NCBI GenBank assembly: GCA_902761055.1
Contig: CACWIS010000009.1
Coordinates: 1-54,876, forward strand
Length of the DNA stretch: 54,876 nt
Source of the DNA: Oscillospiraceae bacterium
GTDB lineage: Bacteria; Bacillota; Clostridia; Oscillospirales; Oscillospiraceae
Direction: 5' to 3'
Part shown: piece after piece, positions 1 to 7,812 of the stretch
Numbering within the stretch: position 1 is the stretch's first letter
How the letters are laid out: each line of letters begins with the position of its first letter
Translations under genes and position numbers: made by a program
Notes under the pieces: model-generated
Database searches by the model: none
The model's input: the letters and a program-made list of their open reading frames with translations, nothing else
Told to the model about the DNA's origin: nothing

Positions 1-1
1 C

Positions 2-1024
2 TGCACGGTCGCGAACTACAAGGAGCTCCTCATCGACTCCGGCTACTACACCTTTGACCAGCTCGGCATCGATCCCGACGCCGAACCCGCCGCTCCCGCT
101 GAGGCCGCGTACAAGCTCGGCATGGGCGTGAGCCTGAACACCGACAGCTCCAAGACCGGCAACGCCCAGGTCGACGCCACCTATGCCGCCGTCGTGCTCG
201 ACGACGCGGGCAAGATCGTCGCCGTCAAGCTCGACGTTGCCCAGAGCAAGATGGACGTGACCGACGGCGCCGTCGACACCGCCAAGGAATTCAAGACCAA
301 GGTCGAGCTCGGCGACGATTACAACATGGCCAAGTTCTCCGACGCCGTGGCCGAGTGGTACGTCCAGGCCGCCGCGTTCGAGGCCTACGTGCTCGGCATG
401 ACCGCCGACGAGGTCGAGGCCATGGAGACCGTCGTCAACGAGTCCGGCCACACGGTCACCACCGACGAGACCCTGTACGCCTCCTGCTCCATCTCCATCG
501 GCGACTTCAAGGAAGCCGTCGTCAAGGCCTGCCGCGACGAGCAGGGCGTTGAATTCACCGCTGCCGGCGAATTCACGCTCGGCATCGCTGCGAACACCAA
601 GTCCGACGAGTCCGTCGCTGCCGGCGACGAGGACGGCGTTGTGAAGATGTACACCGATTACGGCGCGGCCGTCGTCGGCGCCGACGGCAAGATCCTTGCC
701 GCCCTGACCGACGCCACCCAGCCCCAGATCGCGATCAACAAGGCCGGCGAGATCGGCGAGGTCAAGTTCGGCGGCACCAAGCGCGAGCTGAAGGAGAACT
801 ACAACATGGTCAAGTTCTCCGGCTGCACCTACGAGTGGTATGAGCAGGCCGCCGCGTTTGCCGCGTACGCCGCGGGCAAGACGGCCGACGAGCTGCGCGC
901 CAGCGAGCTGAAGCTCAACGACGAAGGCCACATGGTCTTTGTCGACGAGGCCCTCTACGCCAGCGTTTCCATCAGCGTTGACGGCATCATCGACGTTGTG
1001 GCGAAGGCCGCCGACAACGCCTGA
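2..1024 (+). CDS. Exported-type tandem-repeat protein resembling FMN-binding domains (5' partial)
   Basis: The reading frame is open from base 2, so the start and any signal peptide lie outside the window. Two complete copies of a ~150-residue domain are visible. Each has a strand/turn like 'DDAGKIVAVKLD', a 'NYNM-KFS---EWY-QAAAF' block, a 'GKTADEL'-type turn, and an end like 'YASVSISVDGIIDVV'. The first residues (CTVANYKELL) align with the end of a copy, so at least three copies exist. The copy ends sit where FMN_bind domains carry their S/T-G-A-T attachment motif, but here read SCS and SVS, and CT in the truncated copy. Apart from the first codon and one SCS there is little Cys and no haem motif. 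It lies 24 bp upstream of apbE and the Rnf-like operon, so an extracytoplasmic redox role is a reasonable inference, not a demonstrated one. Confidence 0.7.
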   Translation, partial: CTVANYKELLIDSGYYTFDQLGIDPDAEPAAPAEAAYKLGMGVSLNTDSSKTGNAQVDATYAAVVLDDAGKIVAVKLDVAQSKMDVTDGAVDTAKEFKTKVELGDDYNMAKFSDAVAEWYVQAAAFEAYVLGMTADEVEAMETVVNESGHTVTTDETLYASCSISIGDFKEAVVKACRDEQGVEFTAAGEFTLGIAANTKSDESVAAGDEDGVVKMYTDYGAAVVGADGKILAALTDATQPQIAINKAGEIGEVKFGGTKRELKENYNMVKFSGCTYEWYEQAAAFAAYAAGKTADELRASELKLNDEGHMVFVDEALYASVSISVDGIIDVVAKAADNA

Positions 1025-1048
1025 TCGGATCCGGAAAAATCATAGGAG

Positions 1049-2155
1049 ATGCGTCCTCTGCAACTGTTTCGACGGCTCTGCGCCGCCGCGCTGCTGCTCT
1101 CGCTGCTCACACTGAGCTCCTGCGCCGCCCCGGCGGCGCAGGAGAGTGCGGCTGAAACGCCCATGCCGCAGAAGATCGAACCGAAGGGCAAGGTCTATTA
1201 CAGCTATTTCGACACCGTCTCCTATGTATACGACTATGCGGGAGATTCGGCAGAACGCTTTGACGAGCGTTCTGCCGAAGTTTCACATATCCTGTCGGGA
1301 TACCATCAGCTCTTCGACATCTATCACGAGTACAGCGGCGTCGTCAATCTCTGCACGCTCAACAGGGCGGCCGGGGGCGAGGCGCTTGCGATCGACGGAA
1401 GGCTCGTCGATTTCCTGCTGTACGCAAAGGAGATGTACGAGCTGACGGGCGGCGAGATGAACGTCATGCTCGGCGCGGTGCTGCGCCCCTGGCACGACTG
1501 CCGCGAGGCCGCCGCGAGCGACCCCGCGGGCGCCTCGATCCCCGATGAGGAGACGCTGCGCGAGGCCGCCAGGCACACCGGCATCGAGCTGCTGGAGATC
1601 GACGCGGAGAGAGGCACCGCCCGCATCGCGGACAGCGAGGCCTCGATCGACGTCGGCGCGCTCGGCAAGGGCTACGCCGCGGAGCGCGCGGCGGAGTTTC
1701 TCGAGCGGGACGGCGCGCAGGGCTACGTGCTGAACATCGGCGGCAACATCCGCTGCATCGGCGACCGTCCGGACGGCAGCGGCTGGGTCACGGCCATCCG
1801 CGACCCGGACCGCGCCGCGGAGGGTTACGCCTGCTCGCTGCGCATCCGCGACACCGCCTGCGTGACCTCCGGCGTGTACGAGCGCTATTTCACGGTCGGC
1901 GGCGTCCGTTATCACCATATCATCGACAAGGATACCCTGTACCCCGCGGCGTATTACGCTTCCCTCACCGTCGTCACGCGGGACAGCGCGCTGGCCGACG
2001 CCCTGTCGACCGCCCTGTTCTGCATGCCGTATGAGGACGGAGCGAAGCTCGCGCAGTCGATCGGCGGCGTCGAGCTGCTGTGGATCTTCCCGGACGGGGA
2101 GCAGCGCAGCACGCCCGGCTTTGCCGAGCTGATCGAAGAACCAACACCATCCTGA
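1049..2155 (+). CDS. apbE: FAD:protein FMN transferase (ApbE), lipoprotein
   Basis: ApbE transfers FMN from FAD to a Thr (or Ser) of target proteins outside the cytoplasm, including RnfD and RnfG. The N-terminus is a lipoprotein signal ending in LSSC. Family blocks are present: DVGALGKGYAAERA, GYVLNIGGNIR, the TSG-YER-F block and a late ADALSTALF. The usual IDP-TG-PA block reads IDKDTLYPA, a mild divergence. Length (368 residues) is normal. AGGAG directly abuts the ATG with no spacer, which is unusual; CTG codons 9-15 nt downstream are better placed but rare as starts. The gene sits just before rnfC, as expected for the enzyme that flavinylates this complex. Confidence 0.93.
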   Translation: MRPLQLFRRLCAAALLLSLLTLSSCAAPAAQESAAETPMPQKIEPKGKVYYSYFDTVSYVYDYAGDSAERFDERSAEVSHILSGYHQLFDIYHEYSGVVNLCTLNRAAGGEALAIDGRLVDFLLYAKEMYELTGGEMNVMLGAVLRPWHDCREAAASDPAGASIPDEETLREAARHTGIELLEIDAERGTARIADSEASIDVGALGKGYAAERAAEFLERDGAQGYVLNIGGNIRCIGDRPDGSGWVTAIRDPDRAAEGYACSLRIRDTACVTSGVYERYFTVGGVRYHHIIDKDTLYPAAYYASLTVVTRDSALADALSTALFCMPYEDGAKLAQSIGGVELLWIFPDGEQRSTPGFAELIEEPTPS

Positions 2156-2168
2156 GGAGGCGGGAGAT

Positions 2169-3515
2169 TTGAGCCTGAAAAAAACGATCTCATCCCTGAA
2201 ACTGCCCCACTACAAGAGCACGGCCGGCATGGCGGCCGTGCGCATGGCCGTGCCCAAAGAGGTGCTGCTGCCGATGAACATGCACTCCGGCCAGGCGGCC
2301 GAGCCCGTCGTCGAGGCGGGCCAGCACGTCACCGTCGGTCAGCTCATCGCGCGCGAGGAGGGCCGCAACAGCGCCCCCGTCCACGCCAGCGTCTCCGGCA
2401 CGGTCAAAGCCATCGAGCCTTACGCCGTCGGCGGCCGCAAGACCACGGCGATCCGCATCGAGAGCGACGGCAAGATGGAAAAATGCCCCGATCTGAAGAT
2501 CCCCGCGCCCACGAATCTCGACGAGTTCCTGCAGTGCGTGCGCGAAAGCGGCGTCGTGGGTCTCGGCGGCGCGGCCTTCCCCGTGTGGGCCAAGCTCGCC
2601 GCCGCGCAGAAGAGCCACATCCAGACCGTGCTCATCAACGGCGCGGAGTGCGAGCCCTTCATCACCAGCGACCACCGCGTGATGCTCGAGCACGGCGATC
2701 TCATCGAAAAGGGCATCGCGCTGCTCAAGCAGTTCCTCGGCTCGGAGGAATACATCATCGGCATCGAGAAGAACAAGCCCGACGCCATCGAGGCGCTGAC
2801 CGAGCGCTTCCGCGACGACCCGGCGGTCAAGGTCATGCCGCTCGACAGCGTGTACCCCCAGGGCGCCAAGCAGGTGCTGCTCTACAACGCCACCGGCAAG
2901 GTCGTCGGCCCGGGCCAGCGTCTGGCCTCGCTCGGCGTCATCATCATCAACGTCACCTCGCTCGTCAAAACGGCGGAGTATTTCACGACCGGCATGCCGC
3001 TCGTCGAGCGCATCGTCACGGTCGAGGGCTCGGCCGTGAAGGAGCCGAAGAACCTGATCGTCCCGATCGGCTGCTCAATCCGCGACCTCGTCGAGGCCTG
3101 CGGCGGACTGAAGGAAGAGCCGGGCAAGATCATCTACGGCGGCGCGATGATGGGCAAGACCGTCGACACGCTCGACGCCTCGGTCCTCAAGGCGACCAAC
3201 GCCGTCGTCATCATGAACCGCAGGGACGCGGAGAAGACCAAGGCCTCGCCCTGCATCCACTGCGGACGCTGCGTGGCGGTCTGCCCCCTGGGCCTCAACC
3301 CCACGGCCTTCGCCCGCGCCATGGAGCTGGAGGACGAGGCGGCGCGCGCCGCGCTCCTGCAGAAGGAGCAGGTCTCGCTGTGCATGGAGTGCGGCTGCTG
3401 CAGCTACGTCTGCCCGGCCCACCGCCCGCTCGCGGAGAACAACAGCGCCGCGCGGCGCTTCATCCGCGGCTGGGAGACCGCCCAGAAGGAAAAAGCAAAG
3501 GAAGGAGGGAAGTAA
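2169..3515 (+). CDS. rnfC: Rnf-like electron transport complex subunit RnfC
   Basis: RnfC is the cytoplasmic NADH/FMN and iron-sulfur subunit of Rnf. The start is TTG with AGGAGG 8 bp upstream; that SD overlaps the apbE stop. The N-terminal barrel-sandwich, the GLGGAAFPVWAKL flavin/nucleotide loop, NGAECEPFITSDHR and YPQGAKQ blocks are all present. Two complete [4Fe-4S] motifs are seen: C362/C365/C368/C372 and C405/C408/C411/C415. Length (448 residues) is normal. RnfC therefore looks competent, in contrast to RnfA and RnfE downstream. It heads the order C-D-G-E-A. Confidence 0.93.
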   Translation: MSLKKTISSLKLPHYKSTAGMAAVRMAVPKEVLLPMNMHSGQAAEPVVEAGQHVTVGQLIAREEGRNSAPVHASVSGTVKAIEPYAVGGRKTTAIRIESDGKMEKCPDLKIPAPTNLDEFLQCVRESGVVGLGGAAFPVWAKLAAAQKSHIQTVLINGAECEPFITSDHRVMLEHGDLIEKGIALLKQFLGSEEYIIGIEKNKPDAIEALTERFRDDPAVKVMPLDSVYPQGAKQVLLYNATGKVVGPGQRLASLGVIIINVTSLVKTAEYFTTGMPLVERIVTVEGSAVKEPKNLIVPIGCSIRDLVEACGGLKEEPGKIIYGGAMMGKTVDTLDASVLKATNAVVIMNRRDAEKTKASPCIHCGRCVAVCPLGLNPTAFARAMELEDEAARAALLQKEQVSLCMECGCCSYVCPAHRPLAENNSAARRFIRGWETAQKEKAKEGGK

Positions 3516-3518
3516 GGC

Positions 3519-4448
3519 ATGGACAACAAGCCCGTAATGGCCGCCGGCCCGCATATCCACAGCGCCGACAGCTCCAGGCGGATCATGCTCGACGTCATTC
3601 TCGCGCTGCTTCCCGCCTCGATCGCCGCCGTCGTCCTCTTCGGACCGCGCGCGGCCGCGATGATCTGCGTCTGCGTCGCAGCCGCGGTCGTCTCGGAATT
3701 TCTCTTTAACCTGATCGCCAAACGCGAGCAGTCCGTCGGCGACCTCTCCGCCGTCGTGACCGGCCTGCTGCTGGCCCTCAACCTCTCGACCGGCGTGCCG
3801 CTGTGGCAGTGCGCGCTGGGCTCCGTGTTCGCGATCGTGCTCGTCAAGTGCGCCTTCGGCGGCATGGGCCACAACTTCGCCAACCCCGCCATCACCGCGC
3901 GCGTGTTCCTGCTGATGGCCTTCACCTCCACGGTGGCCGGCGGCGCCGCGCCCCGGATGGTCGACGCCGTCAGCTCCGCCACGCCGCTCGGCCTGATCGG
4001 CACGGAGGGCGCGGCGCTGCCCACGCTGGGCCAGATGTTCCTCGGTCTGCGCGGCGGCGCCGTCGGCGAGGGCTGCATCCTCGCGCTGCTCGTCGGCTTC
4101 GGCTACCTGCTCGTACGCAGGGTCATCTCCTGGCAGATCCCCGTGATCTTCATGGGCACGGTCTTCGTCTGCTTCCTCGTTTCGAGCGGCAGCTTCACCG
4201 TCGCGCTCTACGAGCTGCTCGCCGGAGGCCTGGTGCTCGGCGCGGTCTTCATGGCCACCGATTATACCACGACGCCCATCACGGCCGAGGGCCGGATGCT
4301 CTTCGCGCTGGGCTGCGGTCTGATCACCTTTGTGATCCGCCGCTTCTGCGCGCTCCCCGAGGGCGTGTCCTACTCCATCCTGTGCATGAACATCCTCGCA
4401 CCCTGGCTGGAGAAGTGGACGCGCAGAAAGCCGCTGGGAGGTGTGTGA
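3519..4448 (+). CDS. rnfD: Rnf-like complex membrane subunit RnfD (covalent FMN)
   Basis: An integral membrane protein of 309 residues with 8-10 hydrophobic segments. RnfD carries riboflavin and a phosphoester-linked FMN on a Thr on the outer face. The attachment block is intact: DAVSSATPLG around residues 149-158, with T155 the expected FMN site. The conserved GGMGHNFANPA and FMATDYTTTPIT segments are also present. It starts 3 bp after rnfC with GGAGGG upstream and ends one base before rnfG, so the genes are translationally coupled. ApbE encoded upstream is the likely flavinylating enzyme. Confidence 0.93.
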   Translation: MDNKPVMAAGPHIHSADSSRRIMLDVILALLPASIAAVVLFGPRAAAMICVCVAAAVVSEFLFNLIAKREQSVGDLSAVVTGLLLALNLSTGVPLWQCALGSVFAIVLVKCAFGGMGHNFANPAITARVFLLMAFTSTVAGGAAPRMVDAVSSATPLGLIGTEGAALPTLGQMFLGLRGGAVGEGCILALLVGFGYLLVRRVISWQIPVIFMGTVFVCFLVSSGSFTVALYELLAGGLVLGAVFMATDYTTTPITAEGRMLFALGCGLITFVIRRFCALPEGVSYSILCMNILAPWLEKWTRRKPLGGV

Positions 4449-4449
4449 T

Positions 4450-5724
4450 ATGAAAAACTCTCTTTTGCGTACCGCGCTTTCTCTGCTGCTCCTGCTGGCG
4501 CTGATGGCCGGACTCGTCTACGGCGTCAACAGCTTCTCCGCCCCGATCGTGGCGGAGAACGAGCGTCTCGCGGCCGAGGCCGCCGCTGCCGCCGAAAAGG
4601 CGCTGCTCGGCGACTCCGTCATGCTCTATGACCGCGCCGATCCCGCCGCCTCCGCGCTGACGGTCACGGCCGACACGGTCCAGTCCGTCTACAGGGACGA
4701 GAGCAAGCAGAGCTATCTGCTGCGTCTCTCCACCTTTGAAGGCTATACCAAGGACGTGCCCATCGAGCTGACGCTCGTCGTCGACTTCGAGGGGAAGATC
4801 GTCTCCCTCGCCGTTGAGTCCAGCGGCGAGACCAAGGAACTGAGCGAGGACTTCCTGCCGAGCTTCGCCGGCCAGGATTCCACCCTCGCGGGCGTCGAGC
4901 TCGTCGCGGGCGTGACCTTCTCCTCCTCCGCGATCCGGAACGCCGTCAACGACGGCTTCAACGCCTTGATCGAAAACGGTCTCTTCGCCGCCGCCGAGAA
5001 GAGCGACGAGCAGCTCCTGCGCGAGCTCCTCGCCGTCGTCTATCCCGGACTGGTGAACAAGGCCGGCGTCGTCCAGGGCGAGGAGCTCGCGGGCGCGGGC
5101 AGCGTCACGAGCGGCTACAAGGCCGCCAACGGCAGCGGCTTCGCCTGGTTCGTCGGCGGTGAGAAGGAGCTGCTGGCCGTCAGCACGACGCTCGGCGGCG
5201 TGAAGCTCTACGACGCCGCGGGCGAGGACGTGACCGCCTCCGCGGACGCCGCGCTGCTCGACGAGATCCGGAGCCTGAGCGAGGCAAACGCCGAGGACTT
5301 CTCCGCCGAGACGGAAAAGAATCTCGCGAAGATGCTCGAAGAGGGCGCCGCGCTGACGGCGGCGGAGATCCCCGGCCTGTGCAGTACGGTCGTCGGGGCC
5401 TATACCGTCGAGACCGCGGAGGGCACGCTTTACGCCTTCGCCGCGCATCCCTACGGCTATTCCAACGAGCCGATGGAGCTCTACTACGTGCTCGACGAGA
5501 GCGGAGCGATCACCGCCTTCCGCGCCAAGGAGCTGATCCTCTATTCCGAGTATTTCAGCAACTACACCCTTGACGAGCCGAGCTACAAGGAAGGCTTCCT
5601 CGGTCTGACCGCGGAGAGCTTCAACGGCGAACAGGCGCTGATCGCCGGCGCCACGATGAGCACCGACGCGGTCGATACCGCGACGCGCGACGTGTTCGAG
5701 GCCTTCGGGCTTCTCAAAGGCTAA
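4450..5724 (+). CDS. rnfG: RnfG-like subunit with duplicated FMN-binding domain
   Basis: RnfG is normally ~200 residues with one transmembrane anchor and one extracytoplasmic FMN_bind domain. This protein has 424 residues. After an N-terminal anchor (residues ~7-24) come a first FMN_bind-like domain ending in AGVTFSSSAI (T156) and a second ending in IAGATMSTDAV (T402). The second keeps the canonical G-A-T; the first reads G-V-T. The stretch between them (~190-290) may be a third, decayed copy. The start ATG at 4450 is chosen because GGGAGG lies 8 bp upstream; an in-frame GTG nine bases earlier has no SD. The duplication suggests more than one covalent flavin, which is inference. Confidence 0.88.
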   Translation: MKNSLLRTALSLLLLLALMAGLVYGVNSFSAPIVAENERLAAEAAAAAEKALLGDSVMLYDRADPAASALTVTADTVQSVYRDESKQSYLLRLSTFEGYTKDVPIELTLVVDFEGKIVSLAVESSGETKELSEDFLPSFAGQDSTLAGVELVAGVTFSSSAIRNAVNDGFNALIENGLFAAAEKSDEQLLRELLAVVYPGLVNKAGVVQGEELAGAGSVTSGYKAANGSGFAWFVGGEKELLAVSTTLGGVKLYDAAGEDVTASADAALLDEIRSLSEANAEDFSAETEKNLAKMLEEGAALTAAEIPGLCSTVVGAYTVETAEGTLYAFAAHPYGYSNEPMELYYVLDESGAITAFRAKELILYSEYFSNYTLDEPSYKEGFLGLTAESFNGEQALIAGATMSTDAVDTATRDVFEAFGLLKG

Positions 5725-5736
5725 GGAGGTGCGCGC

Positions 5737-6372
5737 ATGAACGAAAGAAAGCTTCTGTTCCGCAGCCCCGTGACGCTGCTGTTCCTCGGCGCCGTGCCCG
5801 CTCTGGGCGCGAGTGCGGATCTGCGCGGCGCGCTGGGCATGAGCGCCGCCGTTCTCGGCGTGCTGCTCCTCTCCGCGCTGATCCTGGGCCTGCTGCGCAA
5901 GCTGATCCCCGCCGAGGCCAAGCTCCCCGCGGCCGTGCTGGTCGTGGCCGGCTGCGCCTCCGCGGCCCAGCTGCTGCTCCACGCGCTGCTGCCCGCCGTC
6001 TGGGAGATGCTCGGCTTCTACGCCGCCGTGCTCGCCGTCGACCTGATGCTCTTCGCCGCGGCGGAGGACGCCGTGGACTTCGGGCTCGGCAAGGGTCTCT
6101 GCAGCGCGCTGGCGAGCGGTCTGATCTTCGCCGCCTTCGTGCTGGCGCTCGCCCTGATCCGCGAGCTGTTCGGCGCGGCCTCCCTGGCCGGCAATCCGGT
6201 CGAGGCGCTCGCGGCCTACAAGATCCCCCTGCTGACGAAGGTCTCCGGCGGGCTCGTCGTGTACGCGATCCTGCTGGCCGTCGTCAACGCCGTCTGCCCC
6301 GCGCAGGACGGCGCCGGCGAGCTGAGCCGCGCCGCGGCCGGGCTCGGTGAAGAGAAGGAGGCGCAGGCATGA
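5737..6372 (+). CDS. rnfE: RnfE-like membrane subunit lacking the 2Fe-2S cysteines
   Basis: A six-helix protein of 211 residues of the RnfE/NqrD family. In characterised Rnf/Nqr, one Cys from each of two half-helices of RnfE (motifs like GLCP and VNC--L) binds the intramembrane [2Fe-2S] cluster together with RnfA. Here the first block reads FLGAVPALG (V20 in place of Cys). The second reads AVDLMLFAAAE (D102-L103 in place of Asn-Cys). The rest of the family pattern, including KLIP--AKLP, ALIRELFG and the C-terminal helix, is recognisable. SD AAGGAGG is 9 bp upstream. The gene overlaps rnfA by 4 bp. The residues at the ligand positions suggest that no cluster is formed. Confidence 0.85.
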   Translation: MNERKLLFRSPVTLLFLGAVPALGASADLRGALGMSAAVLGVLLLSALILGLLRKLIPAEAKLPAAVLVVAGCASAAQLLLHALLPAVWEMLGFYAAVLAVDLMLFAAAEDAVDFGLGKGLCSALASGLIFAAFVLALALIRELFGAASLAGNPVEALAAYKIPLLTKVSGGLVVYAILLAVVNAVCPAQDGAGELSRAAAGLGEEKEAQA

Positions 6373-6899
6373 AAGAAATGATCCTTCTGATCCTCGGCTT
6401 CGTGCTGATCAACAACTACGCCCTGAGCACCGCCCTCGGCCTCGTGCCGCTGCTCGGCTTTGCCTCGCAGCGCGGCAGGATCCTCACGCTGGGTCTGAGC
6501 GTGACGGGCGTGACGCTGCTCACGGCGCTGCTGCTGTGGCTGCTGCGCGGCGTGATCCCGGCCCACTTCCAGATCCTGGCCGCCGCGGTGATCGTGCTGG
6601 CGCTGGTGTACCTGCTGCAGCTCGTCTGCGGCAAAAAGCTCGGTCTGTGGTTCCCGCTCATCGCGCTCAACAGCGCGGTGCTCGGTCTGGCGCTGAACGC
6701 CGCCGGAGCCGAGAGCGTCGGTACCGTGATCGCGAGCGCCCTCGGCGTCGGTCTCGGCTTCCTCTTCGGGCTGTTCCTCTTTGCCGGTCTGCAGAAGCGG
6801 ATCGAGCCGGAGCACCTGCCCAGAGCCTTCCGCGGCTTCCCGATCCAGATCCTGGCCGCGGCGATCGTCGCGCTGGCGCTCACCGCCTTCCAGTTCTGA
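6369..6899 (+). CDS. rnfA: RnfA-like membrane subunit lacking the 2Fe-2S cysteines
   Basis: An RnfA/NqrE-family membrane protein of 176 residues, slightly shorter than the usual ~190. The VLINNYALS start and the RAFRGFPIQILAAAIVALAL end are typical. The two cluster-ligand positions are changed: GLCP is GLVP (V26) and TNC is LNS (S102). With the same loss in RnfE, all four Cys ligands are gone. The only Cys (residue 87) lies outside the known ligand positions. In canonical operons rnfB comes next; here a NusG-domain-II gene starts on the stop codon (TGATG), and no RnfB-like ferredoxin protein occurs in the window. Confidence 0.85.
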   Translation: MKEMILLILGFVLINNYALSTALGLVPLLGFASQRGRILTLGLSVTGVTLLTALLLWLLRGVIPAHFQILAAAVIVLALVYLLQLVCGKKLGLWFPLIALNSAVLGLALNAAGAESVGTVIASALGVGLGFLFGLFLFAGLQKRIEPEHLPRAFRGFPIQILAAAIVALALTAFQF

Positions 6900-7279
6900 T
6901 GAAGGACTTTTTCGCCGACCGGAAACGGCGGGCGGACCTGCTCGTGATCGGCGCGCTGCTCCTCCTTGCGCTCGTGCTGTATCTTGTGATCGGCGCGACG
7001 CGCACGGAGGGCGGCGTCGCCGTCGTACGCGTGGACGGCGTCGAGACCGAACGCCACGCGCTCTCGGCGGACGGGACCTACCCGCTCAACGGCGGCAGCA
7101 ACATCCTCGTCATCGGGGACGGCCAGGCCTGGCTTTCGGATGCGAACTGCCCGGATCTGCTCTGCGTCAGGCAGGGCAAGATCCACTACACCGGGCAGTC
7201 GATCATCTGTCTGCCGAACCGCCTGACCGTCACCGTCGAGGGCGGCGAGTCGGACGGCGTGGATTTTGTGGTGGGCTGA
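6899..7279 (+). CDS. NusG domain II-containing membrane-anchored protein
   Basis: A 126-residue protein with one N-terminal transmembrane helix (~residues 13-33) and an extracytoplasmic NusG_II domain. It carries the family's three-Cys pattern: DANCPDLLC followed by SIICLPN. Such proteins often sit near apbE, rnf and Gx-transporter genes in Clostridia; their biochemical role is not settled. The ATG overlaps the rnfA stop (TGATG), so translation is coupled to the complex. The Cys pattern could serve redox or metal binding; nothing in the sequence decides between these. Confidence 0.82.
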   Translation: MKDFFADRKRRADLLVIGALLLLALVLYLVIGATRTEGGVAVVRVDGVETERHALSADGTYPLNGGSNILVIGDGQAWLSDANCPDLLCVRQGKIHYTGQSIICLPNRLTVTVEGGESDGVDFVVG

Positions 7280-7280
7280 T

Positions 7281-7766
7281 ATGAAAACGAAAAAAATTAC
7301 GGTCCTGGCCATGTGCGTCGCTCTGGCGATGATCCTTTCCTACGTCGAGAGCCTGATCCCCTCGCCCGGCATCCCCGGCGTCAAGCTGGGGCTTGCCAAC
7401 ATCGTGGTCATCTTTGCCCTCTACAAGCTCGGCTGGAAAGAGGCCGCGGGGATCTCGCTGCTGCGCGTGTTCCTCGTCTCGCTGCTCTTCGGCCACGCGG
7501 CCAGTCTGATGTACAGCGCCTCGGGCGCGGTGCTCAGCCTCGCGGGCATGATCCTGCTCAAGAGGACGGACCGGCTCGGCTGCGTCGCCGTCAGCGTGAT
7601 CGGCGGCGTGCTGCACAACGCGGGCCAGATCCTGATGGCCTGGCTGCTGATGGGGCCGAACGTGGTCTACTATCTGCCGGTGCTGGTTTTGAGCGGCACC
7701 GTCGCGGGCGTGGCCATCGGCGCGGTCTCCGCGCTGATCGTGAAGCGCGTGGACCTGAAAATCTGA
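7281..7766 (+). CDS. Gx transporter / heptaprenyl diphosphate synthase component I family membrane protein
   Basis: A hydrophobic 161-residue protein with about five membrane segments. It has the family's glycine-rich start (SYVESLIPSPGIPGVKLGLAN) and the FGHAASLMYSASGA block. The family is annotated both as 'Gx transporter' (ECF-like) and as a quinone side-chain synthase component. Its regular place beside NusG_II and ApbE genes points to transport or redox-cofactor supply. It begins one base after the preceding stop and is the last gene before a terminator. The ATG at 7281 is chosen; an in-frame upstream TTG lies inside the previous gene. Confidence 0.8.
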   Translation: MKTKKITVLAMCVALAMILSYVESLIPSPGIPGVKLGLANIVVIFALYKLGWKEAAGISLLRVFLVSLLFGHAASLMYSASGAVLSLAGMILLKRTDRLGCVAVSVIGGVLHNAGQILMAWLLMGPNVVYYLPVLVLSGTVAGVAIGAVSALIVKRVDLKI

Positions 7767-7781
7767 AAAACGGCGCAGGAA

Positions 7782-7812
7782 GGCCGTCCCGGTTTCCGGG
7801 ACGGCCCTTTTC
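7782..7812. terminator. Rho-independent terminator between the rnf operon and sigG
   Basis: A perfect 11-bp stem (GGCCGTCCCGG / CCGGGACGGCC, loop TTT) followed by CTTTTC on the + strand. It lies 15 bp after the last operon stop and abuts the convergent sigG stop, so it may serve both genes. Confidence 0.85.
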
